From contig NZ_KZ984565.1 of assembly GCF_003574445.1 (NCBI RefSeq), positions 124,001 to 188,000 on the forward strand: DNA of 64,000 nucleotides, given 5' to 3'. This document shows positions 16,769 to 25,502 of this stretch, in pieces. This DNA comes from Streptomyces sp. YIM 130001 (GTDB lineage: Bacteria; Actinomycetota; Actinomycetes; Streptomycetales; Streptomycetaceae). Below the pieces are notes generated by a model, which was given only the letters and a program-made list of their open reading frames with translations, searched no databases and was not told the origin of the DNA. The translations under genes were made by a program, and so were the position numbers. The stretch's first letter is position 1, and each line of letters starts with the position of its first letter.

Positions 16769-18127
16769 ATGTCCAGTACCGCCAACGATCAGGCAGCATC
16801 GCAACGGTCGCTGCGCAAGGTCGTCACGGCCAGCGCTCTCGGCACGACCGTCGAGTACTACGACTTCACGTTGTACGCGACCACGGCCGCCCTCGTGTTC
16901 GACAAGATCTTCTTCCCCGACGCCTCACCGCTGATCGGTACCCTCGCCGCCTTCGCCACCTACTTCGTCGGCTACGCGGCCCGGCCGCTCGGCGGCATCA
17001 TCTTCGGTCACTTCGGAGACCGACTCGGCCGGAAGAACGTCCTGATCATCACCATGCTGATGATGGGCATCGGCACCTTCGCCATCGGCCTGCTCCCCAG
17101 CTACGACTCCATCGGCATCGCCGCCCCGATCCTGCTCGTCCTGATCCGCCTGATCCAGGGACTCGGCATGGGCGGTGAGTACGGCGGCGGACTGCTGATG
17201 GCCCTCGAGTACAGCCCGCGCGAGAGGCAGGGATTCTTCACCTCCCTGGTGCACATCGGCACCCCGGCCGGTGTGCTCATCCCGGTCGGACTCGTCACCG
17301 TGCTCGACAGCACGCTGCCCGCCGGTGCCTACGACGACTGGGCGTGGCGGCTGCCGTTCCTCGCCAGCATCCTGCTGGTCGGCGTCGGCATCTGGATGCG
17401 TCTGAACGTCACCGAGAGCCCCGAGTTCGTGAAGATGCGCGCCGAACGCGAGGTGCAGAGCCTGCCCGTGCGCGAGGTGATCACCCGCAAGCCCGTCACG
17501 GTGGTCATGTCCATCCTGGCGAAGGTCGCCGAGAGCGGACTGTTCAACATCTACTACGTCGTCGCGATCACCTACGTGACCGCCGAACTCGACCTGGACA
17601 AGGGACCGGTACTGCTCGCCGTGCTCATCGCCTGCGCGGTCGAATGCGGAACGCTGCCGTACTTCGGCGCCCTGTCCGACCGCATCGGCCGACGCAAGGT
17701 CTACGTGGCCGGCGCGCTCTTCCAGGCCGTGCTCGCCGTCCCGTTCTTCCTGCTCATGGAGACCGGGAACTTCTGGGCGTACACCCTCGGCATGACGCTC
17801 GGCCTCGGTGTCGGGCACGCGATGATGTACGGCGCCCAGGGCGCTCTGTTCGCCAACCTCTACCCGGTCAACGTCCGGTACACGGGACTGTCCGTCACCC
17901 AGCAGATCGGCGCGACCCTCGGCGGCGGACTCTCCCCGCTCATCGGCACCGCGCTCCTCACCGTCGGCGACGGCCACTGGGCCTGGCTCATCGTCTACTG
18001 CGTCGGTGTGGCCCTGATCTCCAGCGCCGCCGCCTCCCGGCTGCGCGCCGGTGAGGCCCCCGAACACGGCGGGGAACTGCCGGGCACCACCGTGGACAAG
18101 GCCGACGCGACGGCCACCCCCCGATGA
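16769..18127 (+). CDS. MFS transporter, metabolite:H+ symporter (MHS) family
   Basis: A 452-residue 12-helix symporter of the sugar-porter-like MHS group (relatives import shikimate, proline/betaine, alpha-ketoglutarate or dicarboxylates). Signatures: TTVEYYDFTLYATTAALVF in helix 1, GHFGDRLGRKN (loop 2-3), IRLIQGLGMGGEYGGG and a second copy ALSDRIGRRK. GGAG lies 5 nt before the ATG. It begins a rightward unit with DhaK and DhaL and shares its promoter with the DapA-family gene, so it probably imports the substrate of this island. Confidence 0.9.
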   Translation: MSSTANDQAASQRSLRKVVTASALGTTVEYYDFTLYATTAALVFDKIFFPDASPLIGTLAAFATYFVGYAARPLGGIIFGHFGDRLGRKNVLIITMLMMGIGTFAIGLLPSYDSIGIAAPILLVLIRLIQGLGMGGEYGGGLLMALEYSPRERQGFFTSLVHIGTPAGVLIPVGLVTVLDSTLPAGAYDDWAWRLPFLASILLVGVGIWMRLNVTESPEFVKMRAEREVQSLPVREVITRKPVTVVMSILAKVAESGLFNIYYVVAITYVTAELDLDKGPVLLAVLIACAVECGTLPYFGALSDRIGRRKVYVAGALFQAVLAVPFFLLMETGNFWAYTLGMTLGLGVGHAMMYGAQGALFANLYPVNVRYTGLSVTQQIGATLGGGLSPLIGTALLTVGDGHWAWLIVYCVGVALISSAAASRLRAGEAPEHGGELPGTTVDKADATATPR

Positions 18128-18170
18128 GCCTGCCCCTCCTCCCGGACGACGACGAAACGGCTGATGCCCG

Positions 18171-19181
18171 ATGAACCAACTCTTCCTTCCGGCCGCCGAA
18201 CCGGTCGACATCGCACTGCGCGGTTTCGCCCGCGCCCACCCCGGCCTCGTCACCCTGCACGAGGACCCGCTCCACGTCACGGCCGTCCACCGCCATCCGG
18301 ACCGGCGGGTGGGCCTGGTGTCCGGCGGCGGATCCGGCCACGAACCGCTGCACGCGGGGTTCGTCGGGCGCGGCATGCTGGACGCCGCCGCACCCGGCCG
18401 GATCTTCGCCTCCCCGCACAACCGGCAGGTGTACGAGGCCAGTCGGCACGCGGCCGGCCCGGACGGTGTGCTGCACGTGGTGAAGAACTACACCGGCGAC
18501 CGCATCAACTTCGGCATCGCCGCGGAGCGGCTGCGTGCCGACGGCATCCCGGTGCGCCGCGTCCTCGTCGACGACGACCTCGCCACCGAGAGCGACGAGA
18601 CGGCGACCGGCCGGCGGGGCACCGGCGCCACAGCCGTCGTCGAGAAACTCCTCGGTGGCGCTGCCGACTCGGGCCTCGGAATCGATGAACTCGCCGCTCT
18701 GGGCGCGGAGTTCGTGGCCGCATCGCGCAGTGTGGCGGTTGCCGGGCGAGCCCAGACCTCGCCCGCGCGGGGCGGCACCGCCTTCGAACTCGCCCCGGGC
18801 GACGTGGAGTACGGCGTCGGCATTCACGGGGAGAGGGCCCAGGTCACGGTGCCCAGGCCCTCGTTCGACGATCTCGTCGAGCGGATGACCGGGCAGGTGC
18901 TCGACGCGCTGCCCGCCACCAACGACGACGGCGTGATCCTCTTCGTCAACGGCCTGGGCGCCACCACGCTTCTCGAGCTGTACGCCGTGCACGAGACGGT
19001 GGCCGGGCTGCTCGACAAGCGTGGTGCGACCGTCGCGGGCCGGCTGGTCGGCAGTTACGTACCCGCCCTGGACATGAGTGGCTTCTCCGTCACCGTGACG
19101 GCGCTCAGGCCCGGCTGGCTCACCTGGTGGGACGCGCCCTCCCACACCCCCGCCTTCCCGCGTCAGGAGCTGCCCCGATGA
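18171..19181 (+). CDS. dhaK: DhaK-type dihydroxyacetone kinase, substrate-binding subunit
   Basis: A 336-residue DhaK homologue, the subunit that holds the ketose covalently before phosphoryl transfer. The glycine loop VSGGGSGHEPLHAG is complete, and the histidine that forms the hemiaminal in characterised DhaK is visible in YGVGIHGE (H219). It overlaps the DhaL gene by ATGA, so the two are co-translated. No DhaM (phosphotransferase component) lies nearby, so the pair may use ATP, or act on a different small ketose such as erythrulose. The ribosome binding site is weak. Confidence 0.88.
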   Translation: MNQLFLPAAEPVDIALRGFARAHPGLVTLHEDPLHVTAVHRHPDRRVGLVSGGGSGHEPLHAGFVGRGMLDAAAPGRIFASPHNRQVYEASRHAAGPDGVLHVVKNYTGDRINFGIAAERLRADGIPVRRVLVDDDLATESDETATGRRGTGATAVVEKLLGGAADSGLGIDELAALGAEFVAASRSVAVAGRAQTSPARGGTAFELAPGDVEYGVGIHGERAQVTVPRPSFDDLVERMTGQVLDALPATNDDGVILFVNGLGATTLLELYAVHETVAGLLDKRGATVAGRLVGSYVPALDMSGFSVTVTALRPGWLTWWDAPSHTPAFPRQELPR

Positions 19182-19804
19182 CCGTCGACCAGACCGCCGT
19201 ACTCACCACCTACGCCCGGGCGGCCCGCGCCGCGCACCCGGCGCTCACCGCCCTCGACCAGCTCTCCGGCGACGGGGACTTCGGCGACAACCTGTGCGAG
19301 GGCCTCGACTGGGCCGTCGCGGCGGTCGAGGCACGCCCGGTCGAGCCCGCGACGGCCGTAGCCGCCGCGGTCTTCCTCGATCGGGTCGGCGGCACGAGCG
19401 GCCCGCTCATCGGACTGCTCTTCCAGGAACTCACCCGCGCCCTCTCCGCGGCCGAGGACGACTGGGCAGGCGGTGTACGGGAAGGGCTCGCCGCCGTCCA
19501 GCGGGTGGGCGAGGCCGAGCCGGGCGACCGCACCATGGTCGACGCCCTGGTCCCGGCCCGGGACGCGCTCGCCGCGGGACGTTCCTACGCGGACGTGGCG
19601 GAGGCCGCGATCGCCGGGGCGGTCGGCACCGCGGCGATCCGGGCGCGGCGGGGGCGGGCGGCGTATGTGGGCGAACGGGCTGTGGGCGCACCCGACCCCG
19701 GAGCGATGGGCCTGGCCCTGTTCTTCTGGTCTCTGGCCGTCGTGGCCGAGCCGGACGCGGGACTGCCCGCGCCCGAGGAGGTCGTACCGATGCCGGGGGA
19801 GTGA
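19178..19804 (+). CDS. dhaL: DhaL-type kinase subunit (nucleotide-binding)
   Basis: A 208-residue all-helical DhaL homologue, the ADP/ATP-holding subunit of dihydroxyacetone-type kinases. The Mg-binding aspartates are seen in LSGDGDFGDNLCEG; most relatives have GDGDTG or GDGDHG followed by TN here, so this is a variant. Further family blocks are DRVGGTSGPLIGLLFQELTR-like and YVGERAVGAPDPGAMGL (normally SYLGERSIGHQDPGA). The start overlaps the DhaK stop. A 296-bp octamer array begins 36 bp after the stop. Confidence 0.87.
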   Translation: MTVDQTAVLTTYARAARAAHPALTALDQLSGDGDFGDNLCEGLDWAVAAVEARPVEPATAVAAAVFLDRVGGTSGPLIGLLFQELTRALSAAEDDWAGGVREGLAAVQRVGEAEPGDRTMVDALVPARDALAAGRSYADVAEAAIAGAVGTAAIRARRGRAAYVGERAVGAPDPGAMGLALFFWSLAVVAEPDAGLPAPEEVVPMPGE

Positions 19805-19839
19805 GGGCCGCCCGGGCCGACGGCGGGCGACGTGCCTTC

Positions 19840-20135
19840 GCCGTCCCGCCGTCCCGCCGTCCCGCCGAGCCGCCGAGCCGCCGAGCCGCCGAGCCGTCGT
19901 CCCGCCGAGCCGCCGAGCCGTCGTCCCGCCGAGCCGCCGAGCCGTCGTCCCGCCGAGCCGTCGTCCCGCCGAGCCGTCGTCCCGCCGAGCCGTCGTCCCG
20001 CCGAGCCGCCGAGCCGTCGTCCCGCCGAGCCGTCGTCCCGCCGAGCCGTCGTCCCGCCGAGCCGTCGAGCCGTCGTCCCGCCGAGCCGTCGTCCCGTCGT
20101 CCCGCCGAGCCGTCGGGCCGTCGAGCCGTCGAGCC
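19840..20135. repeat. 8-bp minisatellite, 37 tandem units
   Basis: The whole stretch is built from octamers of the form GCCGAGCC, GTCGTCCC, GCCGTCCC and a few GTCGAGCC or GTCGGGCC, 37 units in perfect 8-bp register. Because 8 is not a multiple of 3, all frames stay open and give Pro/Ser/Arg/Glu repeats; I see no ribosome binding site or gene. It fills the gap between dhaL and the GNAT gene. Confidence 0.92.
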
Positions 20136-20200
20136 GAAAGTGTCGTCCCTTCGAGGCGAAAGGGCTGTGCATCGAGCCTGTGCGCCGGGGATCATCAGGT

Positions 20201-21145
20201 ATGGACTCGTACGCGCGACAGCAGCCGGGTGACGGACGACAGCAGGGTGGTGGGGCGAAGCCGGGCGGGGGGCAATGGCACTTCACCGGGGATCCGGAGG
20301 TGTTTCTCGGGCGGGCGGAAGCCTTTCTCGCGGCAGATCCAGCGCTGCACACCGTGCTGCTCAGCGCCGCGGACAAGCTGCGGACCGAAGGGCTGGACGC
20401 TTACGGGGACCGGGCGCCGTTGTTCGCCGATCTGACCGATGACGCCGGGGACGTGATCGGGGCGTTCCTGTGGACGCCGCCGCGGCCCGCGCAGCTGAGC
20501 GCCGTGAGCGCCGAGGCGGCCGTGGATCTGGCGGGGCATCTGCAGGGGCAGGAACTCGCCGGTGTCTCCGGGGTGTTCGAGACCGCCGAGGCTTTCGCGG
20601 CCGCCTGGTGCGAACAGACCGGCGGCGGCTGGGAACTGCACTTCCATCAGCGTCTCTACCGGCTGGAGACACTCACCCCGCCGATGCCCGCGCCGCCCGG
20701 CCGAGCCAGGACCGCCACCCGGGCCGACCGGGGAATTCTGATGCGCTGGTACACGGAGTTCGCCCAGAGCGCGGGGCACGCCGACACCACCGACCCGGGG
20801 GAGTGGGTCGACCGGCGGCTCGCGTACGGCGGGCTCGCCCTCTGGGAGAGCGAACCCGCCGATGACTCCGGCGACCCGGAGCCGCTCGCCATGGCGGGCC
20901 GTACCCGGGAGAGCGCCGGCCAGGTCCGTATCGCGCCCGTCTACACCCCGCACGAACTCCGCGGCCGCGGATACGCCGGCGCCGTCACCGCCGAGATCAG
21001 CCGGGAGGCGCGGGCCACCGGCGCGGACGAGGTGCTGCTCTTCACGGACCTCGCCAATCCGACCTCCAACGGCCTGTATCAGCGCCTCGGTTACCGTCCC
21101 GTCCGTGACTTCGCGGTCATCGCCTTCACCGGCGGCGAGGGGTGA
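20201..21145 (+). CDS. GNAT family N-acetyltransferase
   Basis: A 314-residue protein with a C-terminal GNAT acetyl-CoA-binding domain (IAPVYTPHELRGRGYAGAVTA cut as the motif A region; then FTDLANPTSNGLYQRLGYRPVRDF). The N-terminal 160 residues form a second, degenerate GNAT-like or accessory domain, as in other actinobacterial two-domain GNATs. The substrate is unknown. The ATG at 20201 follows the repeat array by 65 bp; its ribosome binding site is poor, and the frame continues upstream only through the repeat array. Confidence 0.85.
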   Translation: MDSYARQQPGDGRQQGGGAKPGGGQWHFTGDPEVFLGRAEAFLAADPALHTVLLSAADKLRTEGLDAYGDRAPLFADLTDDAGDVIGAFLWTPPRPAQLSAVSAEAAVDLAGHLQGQELAGVSGVFETAEAFAAAWCEQTGGGWELHFHQRLYRLETLTPPMPAPPGRARTATRADRGILMRWYTEFAQSAGHADTTDPGEWVDRRLAYGGLALWESEPADDSGDPEPLAMAGRTRESAGQVRIAPVYTPHELRGRGYAGAVTAEISREARATGADEVLLFTDLANPTSNGLYQRLGYRPVRDFAVIAFTGGEG

Positions 21146-21253
21146 CACCGGCCGGCCTGGTCAGGGAGCCGGCCTGCCTCCGGCACCCCCGTCCGGAGCC
21201 CTAGGACCCGCGCCCGATGTGGGGCGCGGGCGGGCTGGCTAGGGTCGGCGCCC

Positions 21254-21715
21254 ATGCACAGTACGCAGAGCGTCGGGCGGAGCCCGGCGGAGCGCAGGCG
21301 CGACACCCTGGAACGGCTCGGTGCGGAGCGCGACCTGTGGGTGTCGACGTCCCATCCCGAACACGGGCCGCACCAGGTGCCGTTGTGGTTCCTGTGGGAC
21401 GGGCGGGCGGTGTGGATGTGCACCGGCGCGGCCTCCGCGACCGCGCGCAACGTACGAGAGGAGCCGCGGGTGCGCCTGGGGTTGCCGGACACGTTCGACG
21501 TGGTGCTGCTGCAGGGGGCGGCGGAGTGTCACGGTGCGCGGGAGGTGCCGGCGGCCCCCGCGGACGCGTTCGCGGGCAAGTTCGGCTGGGATCCGCGCAG
21601 GGAGGAGGGGGCCTTCGTGTATCTGCGGGTGGAGCCTCGTACGGTGCGCGCCTGGCGTGGGGAGCCGGAGCTCCGCGGGAGGGTCGTCATGCGGGACGGG
21701 GTGTGGCTGGGGTGA
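21254..21715 (+). CDS. Pyridoxamine 5'-phosphate oxidase-like split-barrel protein
   Basis: A 153-residue flavin or F420 split-barrel protein. Typical blocks: RDLWVSTSHPEHGPHQVPLWFLWDG (strand pair with the substrate-facing turn), TGAASATARNVREEPRVRL (cofactor-binding segment) and a C-terminal FVYLRVEPRTVRAWRGE. Relatives reduce small molecules with F420 or FMN. No cofactor residue is certain by eye. Stands alone, convergent with the PdxH-like gene. Confidence 0.8.
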   Translation: MHSTQSVGRSPAERRRDTLERLGAERDLWVSTSHPEHGPHQVPLWFLWDGRAVWMCTGAASATARNVREEPRVRLGLPDTFDVVLLQGAAECHGAREVPAAPADAFAGKFGWDPRREEGAFVYLRVEPRTVRAWRGEPELRGRVVMRDGVWLG

Positions 21716-21739
21716 TGCGGATGCCCTGCGGGTGCCTTT

Positions 21740-22498
21740 CTACGGCCACAGCAGTCCGCGTTGCCAACTTCCCTCCGCGGTACGGGAGTACGTGAGGCGG
21801 ATGTGGCGCCGCCGGGCGTCGCCCTGGAAGAACTCGAGCTCGTCGGGCGACAGCACGTACAGCGTCCAGGTGGCGACCTCGGCTGTCGGATGGCTCTGTG
21901 CGTGCTGCCAGGCGGCCTCGGAGGCCTGCTTCAACTCGTCCTGGGAGCCGAGCACTTCGCTCTGACGGCCGACGAGGGCGGCGGCCAGAGCGCCTGTCGA
22001 CCGGGCGTGCAGATCGGCGAGCGCCTCGGCGTGCGGCGCGGCCGTGACCCGGCCGCGGACGCGGATCTGCCGTGCCTGGGCCGGCCAGTAGAAGTGCAGG
22101 GCGGCCTCGGGGCGCTCGGCGAGCTGGCTGCCCTTGCGGCTGCCCGTGTGGGTGGCGAAGTGCCAGCCGTGTTCGTCCGCGTCGTGCAGCATCACCGTAC
22201 GGACATCGGGCCGGCCGGACGCGTCCGCGGTCGCCAGGCCCATGGTGTGCGGCTCGGTCTGACCGGCGGCGACGGCCTCGGCGAACCAGGTGTGGAAGAG
22301 CACGACGGGATCCGCCGGTGCGGTCGCCGGGTCGAAATCCGGCAACTGCGTGTCCCATACGCGCTGTTCGCGCAGCAGCCGGCGGAACTTCGCCGGTCCG
22401 TCGTCGCGCGGTCCGTCGTCGAGTGGCCTGTCGTCGAGCGGTGCGGCATCCGGGTGGTGCGGGGAGCCGGCGGGGGTGCGGGGTGTGTCCTGGTCCAT
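21740..22498 (-). CDS. Pyridoxine/pyridoxamine 5'-phosphate oxidase-like (PdxH/PhzG-like)
   Basis: A 252-residue FMN-binding split-barrel oxidase. The FMN segment (PDVRTVMLHDADEHGWHFATHTGSRKG taken in parts), the YWPAQARQIRVRG strand and the C-terminal dimerisation block RRRHIRLTYSR...GLLWP all match PdxH relatives. The first 40 residues are a Pro/Asp-rich extension. The ATG at 22498 is used; a GTG at 22516 is in frame and equally lacks a ribosome binding site. Whether it makes PLP or, like PhzG, oxidises another metabolite cannot be told. Confidence 0.82.
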   Translation of the reverse strand: MDQDTPRTPAGSPHHPDAAPLDDRPLDDGPRDDGPAKFRRLLREQRVWDTQLPDFDPATAPADPVVLFHTWFAEAVAAGQTEPHTMGLATADASGRPDVRTVMLHDADEHGWHFATHTGSRKGSQLAERPEAALHFYWPAQARQIRVRGRVTAAPHAEALADLHARSTGALAAALVGRQSEVLGSQDELKQASEAAWQHAQSHPTAEVATWTLYVLSPDELEFFQGDARRRHIRLTYSRTAEGSWQRGLLWP

Positions 22499-22518
22499 GG
22501 GGACATGAAACCGCACGT

Positions 22519-22574
22519 GAGCCGCTGAGCCGCTGAGCCGCTGAGCCGCTGAGCCGGTGGGGCGCTGGGGCGGT
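22519..22574. repeat. 8-bp tandem repeat, 7 units
   Basis: Four GAGCCGCT, then GAGCCGGT, GGGGCGCT and GGGGCGGT in register. The unit differs by one base from the GAGCCGCC rotation of the large array at 19840-20135. It lies directly upstream of the PdxH-like gene. Confidence 0.85.
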
Positions 22575-22631
22575 GCGGGCGGGGTCGGGTCGCGAAGGGC
22601 ACGTACCCGCCCGTGACCACCCCCGCGTGCG

Positions 22632-25404
22632 TCACCCCCGCCCGGTCAACTCCCGTACCTCGAAGCCCGATCCAGGGCCGAGCGGTTCGAGGCCGATGTC
22701 GCCCCGGGTGAAGACCGCGTACCGCCCGTCCGCCGCGTGGAGTCGTCCCGGCAGGGCCTTGCCGAGGCGTCGGCCGTGGGCGTCGTAGGCGTGGAACACC
22801 TCCTTGTCGTTCCGGGACGTGGCCGCCACCATCCACCGACCCGTCGCGCCGTACCCGTCGAGCCCGGCGAGTCCGGGCAGTGAGCGCAGAGTGGCCTTCC
22901 GGCCGGCGGCGGGGATCTCGACGGTCACCGGGAAACGATTGGCGGGCACCCCGACCGTTCGTCCGGCCGTACACACCACCAGCGTGGTCTTCCCTCGCAC
23001 GTGCTCGCCGCCGTCGCAGCCCAGCAGCGGCGTGAGCGTACGGGTGAGACGCCGACCGCTGTCCGGGGCGAGCACCACGGAGCCGTCCGCGCCGTCCGCG
23101 CCCAGGCCGGCCACCACCGCACGCTCCGACACCGACCGGGCCTGAGCGCCTGCCTCTTGCGGCTCGTACGACCACTTCCGCCGTCCGTCGCGCACGCCGA
23201 CACCGACGACGGAACCGGCGCCCTCGCCCTCGGGCCCGACCTTGCTCCGGCCGTCGGCCGCCCGATCGGCGACGACCAGCTTCCCGGTGACGCCCTGCGC
23301 CTCGAGGCCCTCGGCGTCCCAGAGTTCGCGTCCGGTCCTGGTGTCGTGGGCGCGAGTGCGGACCCGGTCGGGGCCGGGGCCGCTGTCCGGGTAGGTGGTC
23401 AGCGTGGTGATCACCGTGCGTCCCGAGATGCCCCGGAGCTCGGCGTACTCCGAATCCCCGTCGGAGAGCCGGATCTTCCACTTCAGCTTCCCGTCGCGGA
23501 GCGAGAGGCCCGCGACGCCCTCCTCGCCGGGGCCTTTCTTCCGGTACTCGACGACGAGTTCGCCGCCGACGACGTGCGAGCGGACCGCCAGGTTCCCTGC
23601 CAACCGCAGTCCTTCGCCCAGGTCCTTGCCGGTGTCCCGGTGCCAGCGTTCCTCGCCGGTGCCCGGCTCTGCCACCACGAGGCGGTAGGTGTCGTCGTCC
23701 TCGCGCAGCTCGCCGGCGTAGGTGAGAACTCCGCCGACCAGGTCCACGCGCTGCAGCGTGCCGAGACCGCTGTCCCGCGCACCCTTCGGGAGGCCTGCCG
23801 GGAGTCCGTCGCGGCCCGCGCCCACCGACCACAGTGACCGGTCGCCGTGCCGCACCGGCGGCACGTCCGGGCCACGCTCCTTGCGAGGGCCGGGGGGCTC
23901 GTGGTCGCCGGTCGCCGTGCGGTGCATGGCCAGGTCGCGGGCTTCGGTCGCCGTGTCCTGCCGGGGCGGCCGGGTCAGGAAGGCGGTGTGTCGGGACGTG
24001 AACGCCACGGCCTCGCCCGGCAGTTCGTCCCGCAGGACGTTTCCCGCACGGTCCGCTGCCGCGTGCCGGTACCCCTTCTCGCCGATGCCCTTGCCGCCGC
24101 TCACGTACAGCCGGTCCTTGTGCACGGCGTCCAGGCTGTACGAGGCGCCGTCCCCGCCGTCGACCGGCTTGCGCTCCGCCTCGGCGGCCGCGAGCTTCAC
24201 CTTCTCCTTGCCGCCCCCGCCGCCCCCGCCGCCCCCGCCGTCCTTGCCGTCCTTTGCGCCCTCGCCGTTCGTCCCGCCGGGCGCGGTCGTACGCAGCGTG
24301 GTCAGCGAGCCGTCGCCCGTGTCGATGCAGCCGATCAGCGAGGTGCCGTCGGACCTGCAGGTACGGAACTTGCTGTCCAGCTCCTGCAGTTCACGCCCGG
24401 TACGGGTGTCGACGACCACCACCCGGGACAGCGCGTCGGAGCCGCTGCCGCTGCCGCCCCTGGTCACCAGTACGGCCCGCCCCGGCGTCGCGGCCTGGAG
24501 ATGGGAGGTGTCGTAGCGGTCACTCAGGTCCCACTTCCGCTTGCCGGTCCGCGCGTCGAGGGCCAGCACCGCCTCGCCCTCCGACTCGTCGTCCCAGGGC
24601 GGCCCCTCGGTGTTCCCGGACGAGCCGAGCACCGTGTCCCCGGCCAGGCGGTACGCCCACGCGGCCGAGCCCTCGCCGTCGTACTCCCAGCGGACCTCGC
24701 CGTCCGAGGCCCGCAGGGCGACGGTCCGTACGGCCGCCTTCCGGTCCGCCCCGACGCCCACGAGAACCGTGCCGCCGCCCGCGTCGAGCAGGGTGAGGAT
24801 CTGGTCGCGGACCTCGTCCCCCGCGTCGCCGGACTTCGGGGTGAGCAGCGGCCGCTTCCAGCGGACCTGGCCGTCCCCCAGTGACAGGGCCGCGGGTCCG
24901 CTCCTCGCCGTTCGCCCGCTCCTCGGAGTACGGAACGAGCACCAGGGGCCCGTCGTCCGCGTCCTCCAGCAGCACCGGACGGCCGTCCGTGTCCCGCAAC
25001 TGACGTGCCAGGAAGCCCTCGTGCTCGCCCGCCACCACCGCGCCCGAGCCGCCGCGCAGCCGGTCGCCGCCGTCCGCGTACCAGCGCAGCTCGCCGGTCT
25101 CCGCGTCCGCGACGGCCAGCCGGCTGCGGTGCGCCCCGGTGTCTCCCACGACGACCGCGGTGCGGCCCCGCAGCACCGCGCCGACCGTACGGTTCAGGCC
25201 GAGGTCGCGCCCCGTCCACAGCGCGTCGTCGGCGTACGAGACGGGCCGTGGTGCCTTCTCTCCGTCCGGCAGTCCTGCCCGTTCGTCGCTGCCGCCGCTC
25301 GTGCAGCCGGTCACCGCCGTCAGCAGCGCGGTCAGCCCGGCCAGCGCCGCGACGGCCGGCCGGCCGCGGGATGGTCGGCGGGCTGTCCGCCATGTCTCCG
25401 TCAT
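22632..25404 (-). pseudogene. PQQ-like beta-propeller lipoprotein, interrupted by a frameshift
   Basis: Two reading frames together encode one lipoprotein of about 920 residues. The 5' part (from the ATG at 25404, GGGGGA 6 nt upstream) has a signal peptide and lipobox ending LTAVTGC, then propeller strands such as LAVADAETGELRWYADGG. Near 24890-24905 the coding frame changes: the downstream frame reads GPAALSLGDGQVRWKRPLL and continues through many outer-strand motifs of the type DGEVRWEYDG, RTGRELQELD and GTGEERWHRD to 22632. One extra base in a GC-rich stretch explains it. It is either a sequencing error or a real inactivation. Propeller lipoproteins of this type sit outside the membrane; this one follows the sensor kinase gene at 25503. 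Confidence 0.8.
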
Positions 25405-25502
25405 GCTGTGTCCCCCGTGTATCCCCGTATATCTCCGTGCGTCCCCGTGTATCCGTGTATCCGTACACCTGTGTCCCGGTTTCCCGGTTTCCCCGGGCGT
25501 CG

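Noticed and set aside
19840..20135. CRISPR-like repetitive array
   Set aside because: The unit is 8 bp with no spacers, and there are no cas genes. It is a minisatellite.
19294..20435. Several long overlapping ORFs with Pro-Ser-Arg repeats on both strands
   Set aside because: They arise because the 8-bp array has no stop codon in any frame. No ribosome binding site and no family sequence outside the real dhaL and GNAT frames.
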